From Clonostachys chloroleuca (taxonomy: Eukaryota > Ascomycota > Sordariomycetes > Hypocreales > Bionectriaceae): 64,000 bases of DNA. The stretch is taken from the NCBI GenBank assembly GCA_037952775.1, contig JBANAY010000001.1, positions 5,084,001 through 5,148,000 of the forward strand, in the 5' to 3' direction. Positions within the stretch are counted from its first letter, which is position 1; every line of letters begins with the position of its first letter. This document shows, piece after piece, positions 1-11,800 of this stretch. Under the pieces are notes generated by a model. It did not search any database. It saw nothing but the letters and a program-made list of their open reading frames with translations, and had not been told where the DNA came from. Both the position numbers and the translations under genes were made by a program.

Positions 1-660
1 TATGGTTGTGGTTCCCTGGTTCCGCCAACCCGGTTCCAATGCTAACAAGTAAGCACCTGGAAGTATGAGGGTTGGCAGGGTTGTTCATTTGCAGAACCTC
101 ACGGAGTGCGATGAAGCTAGGGTTGTTGGCACCCAAGCCTCCATCGAAGAACGTCTTCTTTTGTGCCACTCCTGTCCCCGGTTCTGTCACTACGGAATCG
201 AAGTAGAGGGGTGCCGATGATGTCGCACGCGCCACTTTCCAGATAGGAATGTCGTTGGCAGGGCCAGCATTTAGGACCAGGCTTGCCCAATGGCTCGGCT
301 GATGCTCATAGGTCCTAAACAGGTAGTGGTCTTGAATGCCTTGGTCGTGGTCCTCGGAGTATGCAACCACCATCCTAGAGACGTACTCGTCAGTTCAATG
401 TAAATTAATACAAACAGGTAGCTACGTACGTTTTGCATTTTTTTGCGCTGGATGGGAAGAGTAACCCATTGGAACTGCCTATTATTTTTTGCATGGTCGC
501 CTCCACCTTCTTCGTAGAATATTTCAGGCGAGGAAGAAGGAAAAGATTTAGCTGGTGGAGCCGTCGAGGCTTGCCGAAGACCTCATCACCAAAGGTAGTG
601 TATGCTTTCAGCACTTCATTGACAGTCTTACGAAGCCGCCTAAGCATAATTGCTGATAGT
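1..660 (-). CDS. Patatin-like phospholipase, partial (3' side cut by window edge)
   Basis: Two exons are readable on the minus strand, 660-430 and 374 to the window edge, joined across a 55-nt intron (donor GTACGT, acceptor CTCTAG). The join gives the block KKCKT-MVVAY that is common in fungal patatin-like proteins. Downstream come IWKVARATSSAPLYF and FFDGGLGANNP; the latter carries the DGG motif with the catalytic Asp of the Ser-Asp dyad (about 137-145). The family hydrolyses acyl esters of phospholipids, and in fungi it also occurs as the effector module of NLR proteins. The exon at 660 opens with LSAIMLRRLRKTV, the stretch that normally follows the nucleophile motif GTSTGG. I could not find a clean upstream exon with GGGxRG and GTSTGG; a weak SSSTGG reading lies near 711-737, with stops just before it and no proper donor. 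The 5' half is therefore missing, degraded or on an unseen exon. The family call is firm; an intact gene is not. Confidence 0.75.
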
Positions 661-967
661 CTAAAATACCTCCTTAATTGGGAACTGGTGATAAAGAAAG
701 GACGAATTACTTTCCCCCCTGTACTTGAGGATACAACCCCACGTTTTCAAGTTTTCTAGCCTGAGCTGATGAAACTTGGGGGTTCCTCTTCGCGGGTAGA
801 ATGATTAAAGTGTCACCTTTAGAATCAAGTTCTTCACGTTTGAAACTCATTTTGCCTAATGATGAAGGTACCTATGTTAGTAACAAAGAACTATGATGGC
901 AATAAGGATATGATTGATTGATTGATTGATTTACCTACTCGGTTTCAGCCGCGATGCAGTTAGGCAG
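661..967. other. Intergenic or degraded 5' part of patatin gene
   Basis: No exon is supported here. Stops occur in all minus-strand frames before any GGGxRG motif appears. The only distinct structure is a tetranucleotide microsatellite, listed separately. Confidence 0.4.
911..930. repeat. (TGAT)5 microsatellite
   Basis: Five perfect TGAT units in a row, outside any supported exon. Confidence 0.9.
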
Positions 968-1156
968 CTATGCCTGGTAACCGAGGTCCGGCAAACAGCC
1001 GAAGCGCCGTAGATAATCCGTGACGCCCCACTTCGCCAGCTCGTCTATCTGTGTTTGTTCCATGAATTTGATGGCCTTGCATTCGTTGACTATTTTCCGA
1101 AAACTTCCTAGGAATGGTAGCCCCATGGATATTGTTGGCACGGATTCGCGAATCAT
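968..1156 (-). pseudogene. Unrecognised ORF fragment
   Basis: The minus-strand frame from the first ATG (1156) to the stop at 968-970 encodes about 62 residues with protein-like composition, for example MGLPFLGSFRKIVNEC near its start and LAKWGVTDYLRRFGC near its end. The frame is closed upstream by a TGA near 1185, so this is either a last exon or a gene remnant. I recognise no family. It lies between the patatin exons and the left inverted-repeat arm on the same strand, so it could be part of a broken upstream gene. The evidence is composition only. Confidence 0.25.
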
Positions 1157-1205
1157 CGCGTCTAGAGACAACGCCTCGTCTCAGAAGTTGACGGACACGA
1201 GACAA

Positions 1206-1275
1206 GGCTTCGTTTTCAACAACATGACCATGAGGGAACCAATACATATTAACTCAATTTCTGTTATACTTCGGA
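1206..1275 (-). repeat. Inverted repeat arm, left
   Basis: Read on the minus strand, this roughly 65-nt stretch matches 2448-2516 on the plus strand at about 80 percent by eye. The best core is TTAATATGTAYTGGTTCCCT. The two arms point outwards from a 1.2-kb spacer. This may be a remnant of a MITE-like element or of a duplicated gene end. Confidence 0.6.
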
Positions 1276-2447
1276 TTTCCGTCAGTCCCCCCTTCTTAGT
1301 AAAGTGACTGTAGTCTCTTCACGTCCTATTTCAATTGGCCATCGGGCTTGAGCGACCCCTCTCGCCCGACGCCAGCTGGCCGCACTGAGACTGATTGCAG
1401 GAGTGAGAGAAGCATTCATATTTTTTGATATTTAATTTTGAACGAGGGACCGGTCGATTTTGTATTAATTCCAGTCAGAAATACGACCATCACTAGAGTA
1501 TTTAATATATGGAAAGGAGGAATGCATAGCTAACGACTCAAATATTATAGTTCTCTTTAGACTATAATGTGATATAATGGTTGTTTAATCTGTCTGAAAT
1601 TCCTTTCTTTCGATCATCTGATTCATTCATGCTTTAACTCTACTAAAGCACCCGGTGATCAGCAACCGATCATCATCAAACAAGACGACCAGTAGAGCTA
1701 AATTCAGCACACTTTGATCCAAGTACTTTCAGCGGCGCGTACAGTCAACCTGATCATCGTGGCATAATATAAGATGGGTTGGACCTAACTAATAGTCAGG
1801 CAATCACGCAACTTTAAGTCAGCTAGGCGCCACATTAATATAAATTTATAATCTTCCTAATGACTTCAGAAATCTCATTTTTCAAGGGTGTACATCCCGG
1901 ATTGCCCACATCAGCGACAATTAAAGGCCAGGCCGAGCTTGACGCGAGACTTCAGCCTTGCAACCGGACACTCAAAACACATCAACCCAAGGAGGGTGGG
2001 AAATGGCCTGCCATTAGACGAGCTAGTTTCTGATATCATTTTCCCAGAAATGTGTCCTAAGTTGTCAACTCTTATGGCACGATGATTGAATAATTGAGTT
2101 GTAGAATAACTCATCATCCTGTCTGCTGCAATGTGAACAGGACTAAAGAACAGCAGCCAGCTTGCTGCCAGTCTGGCTAATGTTAATGGGAGGGAAACTT
2201 CATTACAACCGTGGAACTGGAATCGCACGACAGGATGAAACTACGTAGGGCGCAGCAACTCTGCCCAATAAGTGCTGAGATAATGTAGGAGAGAATGAAA
2301 AGTCAATGATACATTGTTAACCTTGCTAGAGTGGCCGTCGTTTTATAGAGGGAAGGTCACGTGAGGGATTCCCTGGTGATGAGCAGCAGGCGCATCTTGC
2401 CTGTTTGGAAGTGGCCATTGAGAGTTGCAAACACACTGCATTGGAGA
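1276..2447. other. Intergenic spacer between inverted repeat arms
   Basis: Short overlapping ORFs occur on both strands, but none has recognisable motifs, plausible splice structure or homologous context. No tRNA-like fold or transposase fragment was seen. Confidence 0.5.
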
Positions 2448-2516
2448 AATAAATACAACAGAAGTTGATTTAATATGTACTGGTTCCCTAATGGTCGAGT
2501 TGGTTGAAACAAAGAC
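2448..2516 (+). repeat. Inverted repeat arm, right
   Basis: Partner of the arm at 1206-1275. It ends one or two bases before the stop codon of the chromodomain gene, so on the minus strand it forms the start of that gene's 3' untranslated region. Confidence 0.6.
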
Positions 2517-2517
2517 A

Positions 2518-3705
2518 CTACAGCTTTCGGGGGCGGCCACGGGGGCGTTTTGTAGAGTCCTTGTTGTTGCTCTTCTTTCCTTCTTCATGACGCTTTGTAC
2601 TCTTTTTGGAAACTCCAGCTTCCTGTGCGAGCTGAGCGGTCCGGCTCCCGGTCCTCTTGCCTCCTTTCCGTCGACGTATCTTTGACTTCTTCCACTCCTC
2701 AATCAACTCCCTCATGTTCACACAACTCTCCTCTGGCTCAAGAGTTGGTTTCCAGTCCACTCTATAGTATAGCTTACCGTTGATCATCTTTTCGCCAATG
2801 ATTTCAACAGCTTCCCATTCATCTTCGGACATTCCATCCGCTACCGGAGAAGGGGTGGGAGGATCCTCCGCGGCCGGACTTGTGCTGGCACTCTTGTTAC
2901 TTGCCTCTGCATCGCTATTCTCGAAACTAGCTATCTCAGCACTTATCTGAGTAGCAGGAGCCAGGCTTAGTGCCTCAATAGAGGAGACTGTTGAGGAATC
3001 TGTAGTTTCGCTATGTATAGGAGCGGGATCCGACTCGATTTGTGCGCACAACCACTCTTTGGCGGCAGAGAGCTGATTATCATCGGCGTCTTCCCTGACA
3101 ATATTGATCGACCCATCAGTAGCGACGTTGGCAGGTGCCAAAAAAGTCATATCCATAGACTGCAGAGACCTGCTACTGTCGATACTCTGATCCAAATTCG
3201 TATCTTCATTGATGATAATGGCATTATCTATAATCTTCTGTCAGCTCTGCCCTTTTCGGGCTCTAGAATAGAACCAGTACATACTCTGAGTCTTGCGACT
3301 AATTTCTTTGTCACTATCTGTCTGGACATGGGAGGTTGAACTAGTTATGTAGTCTAGCGAAGTAAAAGTGCTGGGCACGCTTGGCCTGGCGCTAGTGTTG
3401 CCGTTTGACCGTTCGGCTTTCCACAGCTCTTCAATCGACGGGAGCTCATCAGGTGAGCCAGGAGTCTCATCTGTTTTCACTTCAGTTAGTATATGACTTA
3501 CTTCTATGCTAGGCCTATTTCTCCTACCAGCGATCTCTTTGACAGTCTCCCCAGCACACTGGGGAGGCCACATGTCATCCAAGTCCTCAGCCGCATTTGG
3601 GATTTGGATGTGGTTTTGAGGCAAAGAAACTGCGTGTTGTTGCCTCTTCAACTTTTGCGGCCTGAGCTGTGGAGGTACGTATGATATGAATTCGAGAGCC
3701 ATCAT
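2518..3705 (-). CDS. Chromodomain-like protein with C-terminal AT-hook
   Basis: Two exons, 3705-3285 and 3227-2518, joined by a 57-nt intron (donor GTATGT, acceptor TTATAG), give a 376-residue protein. The start is the first ATG downstream of a TATA box on this strand. The N-terminal 270 residues are acidic and Ser/Thr/Pro rich, probably disordered. Residues about 278-321 form a chromo-like module: WEAVEIIGEKMINGKLYYRVDW, then a Thr-Leu-Glu-Pro-Glu-Glu-Ser link and a C-terminal helix ending EEWKK. The tail is strongly basic and ends in an AT-hook, KRPRGRPRKL (367-376). Chromodomains read methylated histone lysines and AT-hooks grip the minor groove of AT-rich DNA, so a nuclear chromatin-binding role is likely. 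Aromatic-cage completeness and partners are unknown. It is unusual that the gene lies 1.9 kb from a long AT-rich RIP block. Confidence 0.75.
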
Positions 3706-3846
3706 GAGAGTCTCAAAATGGGTTATAGGAGGATTTGGGCCAAGAGCCAAGGTCTTTGGGATCAAAGTAGTGTGATGTACTTGGTCTAGTGCGGAAGTCG
3801 GTGGCAGATGTAAAGCCAGTGCAACTTGCGGCGGAGGAAGGCCTCC

Positions 3847-3853
3847 TTTTATA
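3847..3853 (-). promoter_or_regulatory. TATA box of the chromodomain gene
   Basis: TATAAAA on the minus strand, in the context TCTATAAAAGG, about 140 nt upstream of the chosen ATG, with no ATG in between. This supports the start at 3705. Confidence 0.55.
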
Positions 3854-3871
3854 GACCGATTCCCTTCTTTA

Positions 3872-3890
3872 CCCCCCCCCCCCCCCCCCC
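3872..3890 (-). repeat. 19-nt G homopolymer upstream of the TATA box
   Basis: An uninterrupted run of 19 C on the plus strand, that is G19 on the coding strand of the chromodomain gene, about 20 nt upstream of its TATA box. Such tracts are length-unstable and can form G-quadruplexes. Confidence 0.9.
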
Positions 3891-5600
3891 AATGATTGCT
3901 GTAGTAAAGGACATGGAGCTCAGGCCATCCACCTGAAAATGAATCGTCACCAAAGCGGGCTGCTCGGATCCCTTCCCCTGGCTTTCCTGTGTCAATCGTT
4001 ACCGCTTAACGTAACGAGATAAGCCTCGTGCAGTTGGTGAGATTAAGGGGCTTGGCTGACTGCATATTGAGGCTTATCACTCTCAAGACTGCCTAGGTAC
4101 CAGGTCAACTGACGCAAGTATACGACCAGACACGGTAAACAGCTCGGCTAGCGGGTTTGTTCGCTCCACAGTGGCGAAGTAGCAAACATCCTGATCCTGT
4201 TCTCGCGTCATCTCATGCATAGCCAACTCATGCATAAGATTGTCCTTCGACCAGCTTGCTCACTCCTCTCGCCGTATGTTCGTACATCTCTGATGTGATA
4301 ACAGGCGAATAGCTTTGAAAATCATCAGAATTGGAATAGTTCTTCCTGGGCCCAGCATTTCAGCCAGTAGCCAGAGGATAACATGGTAGGAACACATGTG
4401 TCTCCTTCTCATCCCACGGCGACTGATACTGAGGTACCTTGTTAGCCCCGTCGGGCCATAGCATTGAGGCAGGCGACCACGCCATCCTTCAGTATTTCAA
4501 GGATACAACCGGAAAGAACGGCATTATCACAGGCTGGGTCTAACGTGATCGAGCCAGAGCTCAGCATGCGGTGTCTTGGCTGCTGCAGGTAACACACCAT
4601 CGTACTCCGCTTAGGACATCTAGCCAAGCCTAGAGCCACCGTGCAATCACGCTCAAGGCAGATTTGACATCGTTGGCGGTCCAAAGGAATCCATGGTACG
4701 CAAAAGTTCGATAGCCTGCATGAGCTGACGACAGCACACTCTTCGCTTAGCGATGATGACGATGATAATTCGCCTCCATGAAACACATGCCGCCCCATCT
4801 TAGCCCTGGCGCCATCTTCCCAACGCATACACCTTCCAACTCGGGCAAAGGGGTTGAGATGATGGAGAATCATCGACTGTGTGGCTGCCCTTTGATCAAG
4901 GAAATCAGACACAAGGTGGAGGCCGAAATGGACTGTTGGCCAAGCCTGGAGGAACCAAAAACACCTCACTTCCTTGTAACTGATTCCATCCCTGTCCAAG
5001 CTCTCTTGTCTCACGTCGAGAGCCAGTGACTCTCACTTGTAGATCCGCTCAAGAGGCAACCCATTGACTCTGGTGGTACAGAGATGAGACGGCAAACGTG
5101 CCGCGCCACTCAATCACTCAATGCGTAATCTCAGCTGGCGTCAGCTGCCTAAAGATCATCGTACCACCTTCAGTGATAACTTTTAACACGGCATAGCCAT
5201 GTAGTAAGATGATGTCGGACACTCAGCAGAGTCGTCGCCTTGTAAGTAAAGAAGTAGAATGAATAAGGCCACCAGTACAGTGTTGAGAATATCAAATGAA
5301 CAATGACTGCCGAAGATAGAGACGGTTTGCAGGTTGGGATGGCTGATAAATGTGAACATGCTGTTTGGGTTGTGGTTGGGCCAAGGTTGGTGGGCACGTG
5401 ATAGCGAGGCCAAAAAATGGGAGGGAAAAAGAGACTGCGGAGGTACATGGCAGGGGCAGTGGGGGGACTGGCCGCTTTATAGGCGGCGTAAAAGCAGCAA
5501 GTGATGACAGAGCCGAAGATTTCCCGACATGGTATTTGCCCAAATTGGCAGGCTGGACCCGCCATTTCCAAAGGCGGGCAAGCCGTGCCATCTTTTACTA
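3891..5600. other. Intergenic region without a supported gene
   Basis: The longest frames (about 190 codons on minus at 4442-5014 and 83 codons on plus at 4778-5029) overlap, lack family motifs, and the longer one has no ATG start. Nothing here can be called with confidence. GC is normal up to about 5,600, where composition changes abruptly. Confidence 0.5.
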
Positions 5601-6633
5601 TTAGTAATATCCCTGACTAGAATAGTAAGATTACTTAATTATTTAGTACCCTAGATACTATTATTAATAATAAGATATAGCTACCTTAGCTAAAGCGCCT
5701 TTATTATATAGCTATTATAAATATTTTTAAGAAAATTAAAGAGAAAGTTAGAATTAGTTAAAGGTAGGGCTGAATAAAATCAAGGCCTAGTACTATAAAT
5801 ATAAGTTATACTCTATAATTATACCTATAAGCATAGAGTACAGATCGTAATCTTGAATATATAAAATATCAGTTATATAGATATCTATATATTATAAAGA
5901 GATAGTATAAATTAGGGGGGAAGTTTCTAATTATACTAATTACTTATAGTAGTATAGCGGAGAAAATTATATAGATAAGCTATATTACTATTATTAAATA
6001 TTATACTAATAATTTAGTAATAATTAATTAGTTATAAAGCCTATATTATAAGGAGTTAGCAATATAATAATATAAATTAGCTTATAGTAAGTAGTAGAGT
6101 TCTATCAGGTACTATAAGAAGAAGAATATATTACTATAGATATCTCTAGCTAGGTAAGGGAGGGTAATATCTTAGTAGGAAAATTACTCTAGAGGTAGAG
6201 TCTAGCTTAAACTCAGAGGACTAGGGTATATTACAATAGTCTTTATATTTACTCTCTAACCTCTATATACCCTCTGAATCTTTATTAGTAAACCCCTTAC
6301 TTTTGCCTTTTAATAATTAGGATCTGGGGTTTAAGCTTTCCCTAAGAAGAGGACTCTTAGTAGTCTCTTTAGAATTCGGGATAAGCTCCTCTTTACTAGC
6401 CTGCTTCCTCTTCCTCTCCTGCTGCTGGGTTGACTTAGTAATAACCTCCTCTTTACTAACCTACTCCCTCTTTCTCTTATATAGCTGGGCTGGATTTAAA
6501 ATAGAGCTCTGCTCGATAGTTACTAATTCCTTCTTATATAGGTAAGCTATAATTAAGCTAGATCCCTGCTCTACTGTCCTTATTAGTTCCTTCTTATATT
6601 ACCAGGTTAGTATAGGGTTATAACCCCCTTCGC

Positions 6634-6929
6634 TACTTAGTTCTATATCTATACTATTAGTATAATATATTCCTTTATACTTCTGGGCTACTCTAGATCT
6701 GGAATCTAAATTACTACTTAGTTCTATATCTATACTATTAGTATAATATATTCCTTTATACTTCTGGACTATCCTCAGATTAGAACCTGAATTACTGCTT
6801 AGTTCTATATCTGTACTATTACTATAGTATATTCCTTTATACTTCTAGACTATCTTCAGATTAGAACCCGAATTACTACTTAGTTCTATATCTATACTAT
6901 TACTATAGTATATTCCCCTATACTTCTAG
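6634..6929. repeat. 81-bp tandem repeat, about 3.7 units
   Basis: Units begin at 6634, 6715, 6796 and 6877, exactly 81 bp apart, each opening with TACTTAGTTC or TGCTTAGTTC. They share most positions despite RIP. On minus each unit encodes 27 residues without a stop. Confidence 0.85.
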
Positions 6930-7839
6930 GCTTTATTTATACTAGAGCTCTACTAAGTAGCCCTCTCTAGCTCCTTCTTATACTATTAAGCTAGTATTAA
7001 GCTAGAAGCCTGCTCGCTACTCTACCCCCTTACTAGTTCCTCCTTATATAATCAGGATATTTATATATCTATATCTATATATAATAGTTCTATATAGCTT
7101 AGATTCTCTACTTAACTTATTAAGTTATCTAATCCTTATACTAATACCTACTCTTCCGAGGTTACTGCTAAAACTATTATATCTAATAGTATATATTCAG
7201 ATTTATCTGTATTACTGCCCTTATTAATTAAATCTGGATTATCTGGTAAGTCTATAATAGCTTAGTCTAACTCGGGATCTAAACCCGAGCTACTATCTAT
7301 CTTAGGTATATAATCTGAATTATCTGAATTTATATACTAGCCCGACCTCTTACTCTCCTAGTTAACTATTATAGATATTTAAGGGCTAGGCTCTAAAGTT
7401 AATTAGTCCGGTAATAATAAATTCGGAAGTTCTTCGGCTATAGGTCCTCCTTCTATATCTGGAAGCAGGTACTCCTGTATTAGTATACCTATTATAGTTT
7501 CTATAGTAGTAGGGGCTATTAGGATTATATCTATCTATTATATAAATACTTCTATCTGGGTTTCTTCTATTATATAGCTAGCTGGAGTACTACCTAAATT
7601 ATTTTATAGTCTATTTTTATACTAAGTCTGAGAGTATAGATATTAAGCTATTTCTCTTATAGAACTAGATCCTTTACTAACTGCTTATTATACTCTATAT
7701 CAGTTTAGCTATATTAAGAATATATAGAGTTAAGATAATAATAGAGTTAAGCTGCTCTGGACTACTATAGCCTCAGATATTACTAGGAAGGATTCAGGGT
7801 CTTATTAGGCAGCTAGTATAGATCCTAATAGAATATCCT

Positions 7840-8545
7840 CTAGCTAAACTACCCTATCCTTAGGGTAATAAGGTACTTTAGGTAGAGGTAGAGGCTATAA
7901 AATACTACTTAATCCTTCTGACCGTAGCTAATATATTCTATTATCTTTAATAGTTAGAAAAGGAGGATTAGAATATTCCTCCTGTATTATAATACTAGTA
8001 CCTGGATATATTCTTCTAGAAGAATAAAGTACTCTAGATTTATTAGATAAAGTATACTGTTCCTCTGGTATAGACTAATATAAGTCTTATAGAGGTACTC
8101 CTAGTTAAATTATACTATCTTTAATAGTTAGAAGAGGAGGATTAAGATATACTTCCTATATAACTATACTACTACCTGAATAGATCCTGGGAGAATAAAG
8201 TACTCTAGATCCAGATATTTTAGATAAGATATACTGTTCCTCTAGTATAGACTAATATAAGTCTTATAGAGGTACTCCCAGCTAAATCCTACTATCTTTA
8301 ATAGTAGCTAGAAGAGAAGTACTAAGGTCTTCCTCTAGTAGAGGTATACTAGCTAATTAGGTTTCTTCAGAAGAATAAAGTACTCTAAGTATCTTAAGAG
8401 TGGTTATTTATAGATTATACTATTTACCTGGAGTAGATAGGTATAATTCCAGTACTCCTAGTTAAATATTATTATCTCTAACTATAGCAGGGAGAGAAGG
8501 ATTAAATTAATCCCCGAGCAGTAGTATAATATCTAATCAGATTCT
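7840..8545. repeat. About 171-180 bp tandem repeat, 3-4 units
   Basis: The anchor AATAAAGTACTCTA recurs at 8023, 8194 and 8374 (spacing 171 and 180 bp). Each is followed by GTATACTGTTCCTCT-like and GAGGTACTCC-like blocks. A more degraded unit precedes them. Confidence 0.75.
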
Positions 8546-8899
8546 ATTACTAACCTCAGCAGGGTTATATTATTCCCCTAGATTATAATCAGGAATAAAT
8601 CTCCTTCTTACTCTTTATTATCTTCTCTATTATTCTTTTATCTTTATATTAATCTGAGCCTAATAATTTCTTATTAATTATTCTTATTAACCTTTATCCT
8701 GTACTGTATTATTATTTTTATCTATAGTTATATCCTTATTATCTTTCTCTATACTAGGTTTATTTATTATAGTATCTAATTAGCTACTATACCCAGGGTC
8801 TAGATAGAACCCGCCCTAATTATTTATATTAATTTTACCTAGATATCTAAAAAAAGCTTCTATAAACTCCTTTTAAAGTAAGGGGAGCTCTAGGTACTT

Positions 8900-11800
8900 G
8901 AACTATATTAGTTTATACTTTGCGAGCTTATATAGGAAGAAATAGCCCTACAGTAACTAAAATTATAAAATTAATAGTCTCCTACCTCTCTAAGATATTA
9001 TATTAAGCTCTTCTCCGGGTTTAAGGTATATATATAGTATAGAAATTTTTTATACTATTTTCTTATTACTATAGCTATAAGCCTTAGCAACCTTATATAG
9101 CTATCCTGTTTATATTTAATCTGTATATATTTTTATATTATCTCCTTTTATATCTTAGAGAGGCCTTACTATTAACTAAAGGAAAGGGAACTCCCTTAGA
9201 GCTAATAAGACTAGAGATATAAAGATAAATCTGTAGTATAATTTATCTATAAATCCAAACAGCCTATTATTAATCTCTATTATAGTATTATCCTTCTAAC
9301 TTACTTTTAGGTTTAACTCTAAACTCTTCTATCTAAGGGTTAGAATATAATTATAGGATCTTTTCTTTAGCTTAATTTTAATCTGTTTTTCTAATATCTT
9401 AATACTAATTGCGAGGTATTATATATCCTTATTAAATATTAGAATACTAATAATAATAGTATCTAACTTAAGGAGGTTATTAAGTAATCTGGCTCTATCT
9501 AATAGTATTAAGATATTTATAAAGAGCTTATTATTTATTATCCTCTTAGAGATATAATTATAATCTGTAGTACTCCAGGCAGGTATATAGTACTATAGCT
9601 CCCGAACAGTTACTAGATCCAGTAATAACTTTAATAATTCTATACCTAAGAATATCTTATACTATATATAATTTATATAATTCTAATAGTTAATAATAAG
9701 ATTATTATAATATATAGCGAAATACTTTATAAAATTACCTAGCCTTAAGTCCTCCTAAAGACTAGTAAAAGGAATTATAGTATCTATAACCTTAATAAGA
9801 TCTCCTTAACTAAAGATTATCTTTAAATACCTTTATTTAGAGCCTTAGCTTTAAAGCTTTTAGCTCTATTAGTTTACTTAATTAATATTATTCCTTTAGA
9901 TATATTTACTAGCTATTCAGTATATAAATCCATTATTATATACTAATAAGTTAGTAATATACCTCTTAATTAATATATTATATCTTATCTAAAGAAATAT
10001 AGTATAGTCTTATAATATAATTAAAATCCGGGCCTAGTACTTCTTTTACTTAATTAATAAACCCTTATCCGAGTAAAGTACAGATTTTAACTTTAACTAT
10101 AGATAAGGGTCCTCTATCCTGTTTTAAAGTATCTCTGAGCTTTATAAGGCCTATTTATTTTATAACAGTATAGTATATTTATTAGTTAATTATTCTAAGA
10201 AGCTGCCTTCTTAGGTTACTAAGAAAGCAGGGTACTAACTCAGAGCAACTATTAACCTTATTAGAGTAGAGGTATTAAAGAGGGACTTATATAATACTCT
10301 GTAAATAATCTAAAAGAATACTAGCTATTTATAAATTCTAATAATATATTAGATAGTCTAAGCTATACCCTTTTAGATATTATACTAGGCTTATTATTAA
10401 GAACTTAAATATAAAATTTAGTACTACCCTGCCCCCAGGCTATCTATATATAATAATAGGGTACTAGTAACTAAGTAGTACTAAGATAAGTACTAAAGTA
10501 AATTATATAATATAATACTCGCTATAAAATCTGTTAGAAATTTATACTAATATAGCTGGTTTATCTAGACTATACCTAGAGGAGGACTTAGTAGTATATT
10601 AGCAGTTTAATAATATTAAATAGTACCCCTTAATTATTCTTTCTTTTAACTATCTAGAGGATTTCTATTTCTTAAATATTTATTTAAGTAATAGTAATAG
10701 ATTAGGTATCTGGATAAGTTAATAAGGGGATATACTTTAGTTTAATTATAAGCTATATAATATTTCAGCTCCCTTATAAATTAAAAGCAGACCTTAGCCT
10801 ATAAATATTATATAATACCTTATACTACTATCTATTATATTGAAATTATTTATATAGCAGATCTATAGTAATATACTTTATTACTTTAGTAATACTCTTC
10901 TCTTTTTTATTCCTAAGTATAAAGGTACTTTAGCAGCTATTAATATACTCTGTTATTAGGTAGTAATACTATCCCTGCAGAGTATCTATTAGCTGCTCTG
11001 TATTATTTTAGTCTATATAAAAGAGAAGCTAAACTAAGAGAAGTTCGAGTTTAATCTTATAGTAATACTAATTATAGCTCTTCAGTCTTTAAATCTAAGC
11101 TATTATCTAACCTTTCGAAGTATAAAGTTAATACTTTATTAACTATTCCGAATTATTTATATTAAACTATCTAATCCTAATACTTATTATCTTATAAGAT
11201 TAGAGATAAATAAAGGGAATAGTAAAAGATAAAATATAGAACTAGGATATTTACTAATATATATAAAGATCCTTCTATATATAGGGATTTCTTAGTTTTC
11301 AAAAGAATTAAAAGGCTTTAATCCTTTTCAGGTATTACAATCTAAGGTTCTAATACTAGAAAATATTAGTTTCTATATTAATATACTTCTTAGAACTTAT
11401 ATTAAGAACTATAGGGCTAAAGAAACAGTAGCTTTAGTAGCCTCTACCCTATCTATTAATATATATCCTCTAAGAATTTATAGTATATATATCTTCTTAA
11501 CCCGAATATCCAGACTTAGACTAAGAAGGTAGGATTTTCACTAAGTTATATATTTGAAAAATTATACCAGATATAAATTAAAATATATACAATTAAAACT
11601 AGCCTGCCTGGATTATCTCAGATAATTAGATAAGAGTTTATAGACCAGAATAGCAATCCCTCTTATCTAATACTAGACCCCTATACTGCCTATATAATTT
11701 AACTATAATACTCTAAACCCAGAGAAATTTTTACTAGTTATTCTATCTGCCTGATAAAGGATCCTGTTTATTATCTCGGTTACTACTAAATATATAGTAA

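Larger units (their letters stand above)
6200..8900 (-). pseudogene. RIP-degraded gene with two internal tandem repeat arrays
   Basis: On the minus strand this stretch keeps ghost reading frames across two tandem arrays whose periods are multiples of three: 81 bp (27 codons) near 6.6-6.9 kb and about 171-180 bp (57-60 codons) near 7.8-8.5 kb. The 81-bp units read open on minus as a polar segment with Tyr- and Ser-rich blocks. Repeat lengths in whole codons imply that the arrays were once protein-coding. The family is not recognised; a large surface or structural repeat protein or a transposon polyprotein are both possible. Boundaries are approximate. Confidence 0.4.

Noticed and set aside
4442..5014. 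190-codon minus ORF and an overlapping 83-codon plus ORF
   Set aside because: The long one has no ATG start, neither has motifs, and a TAA lies just upstream of the plus ATG.
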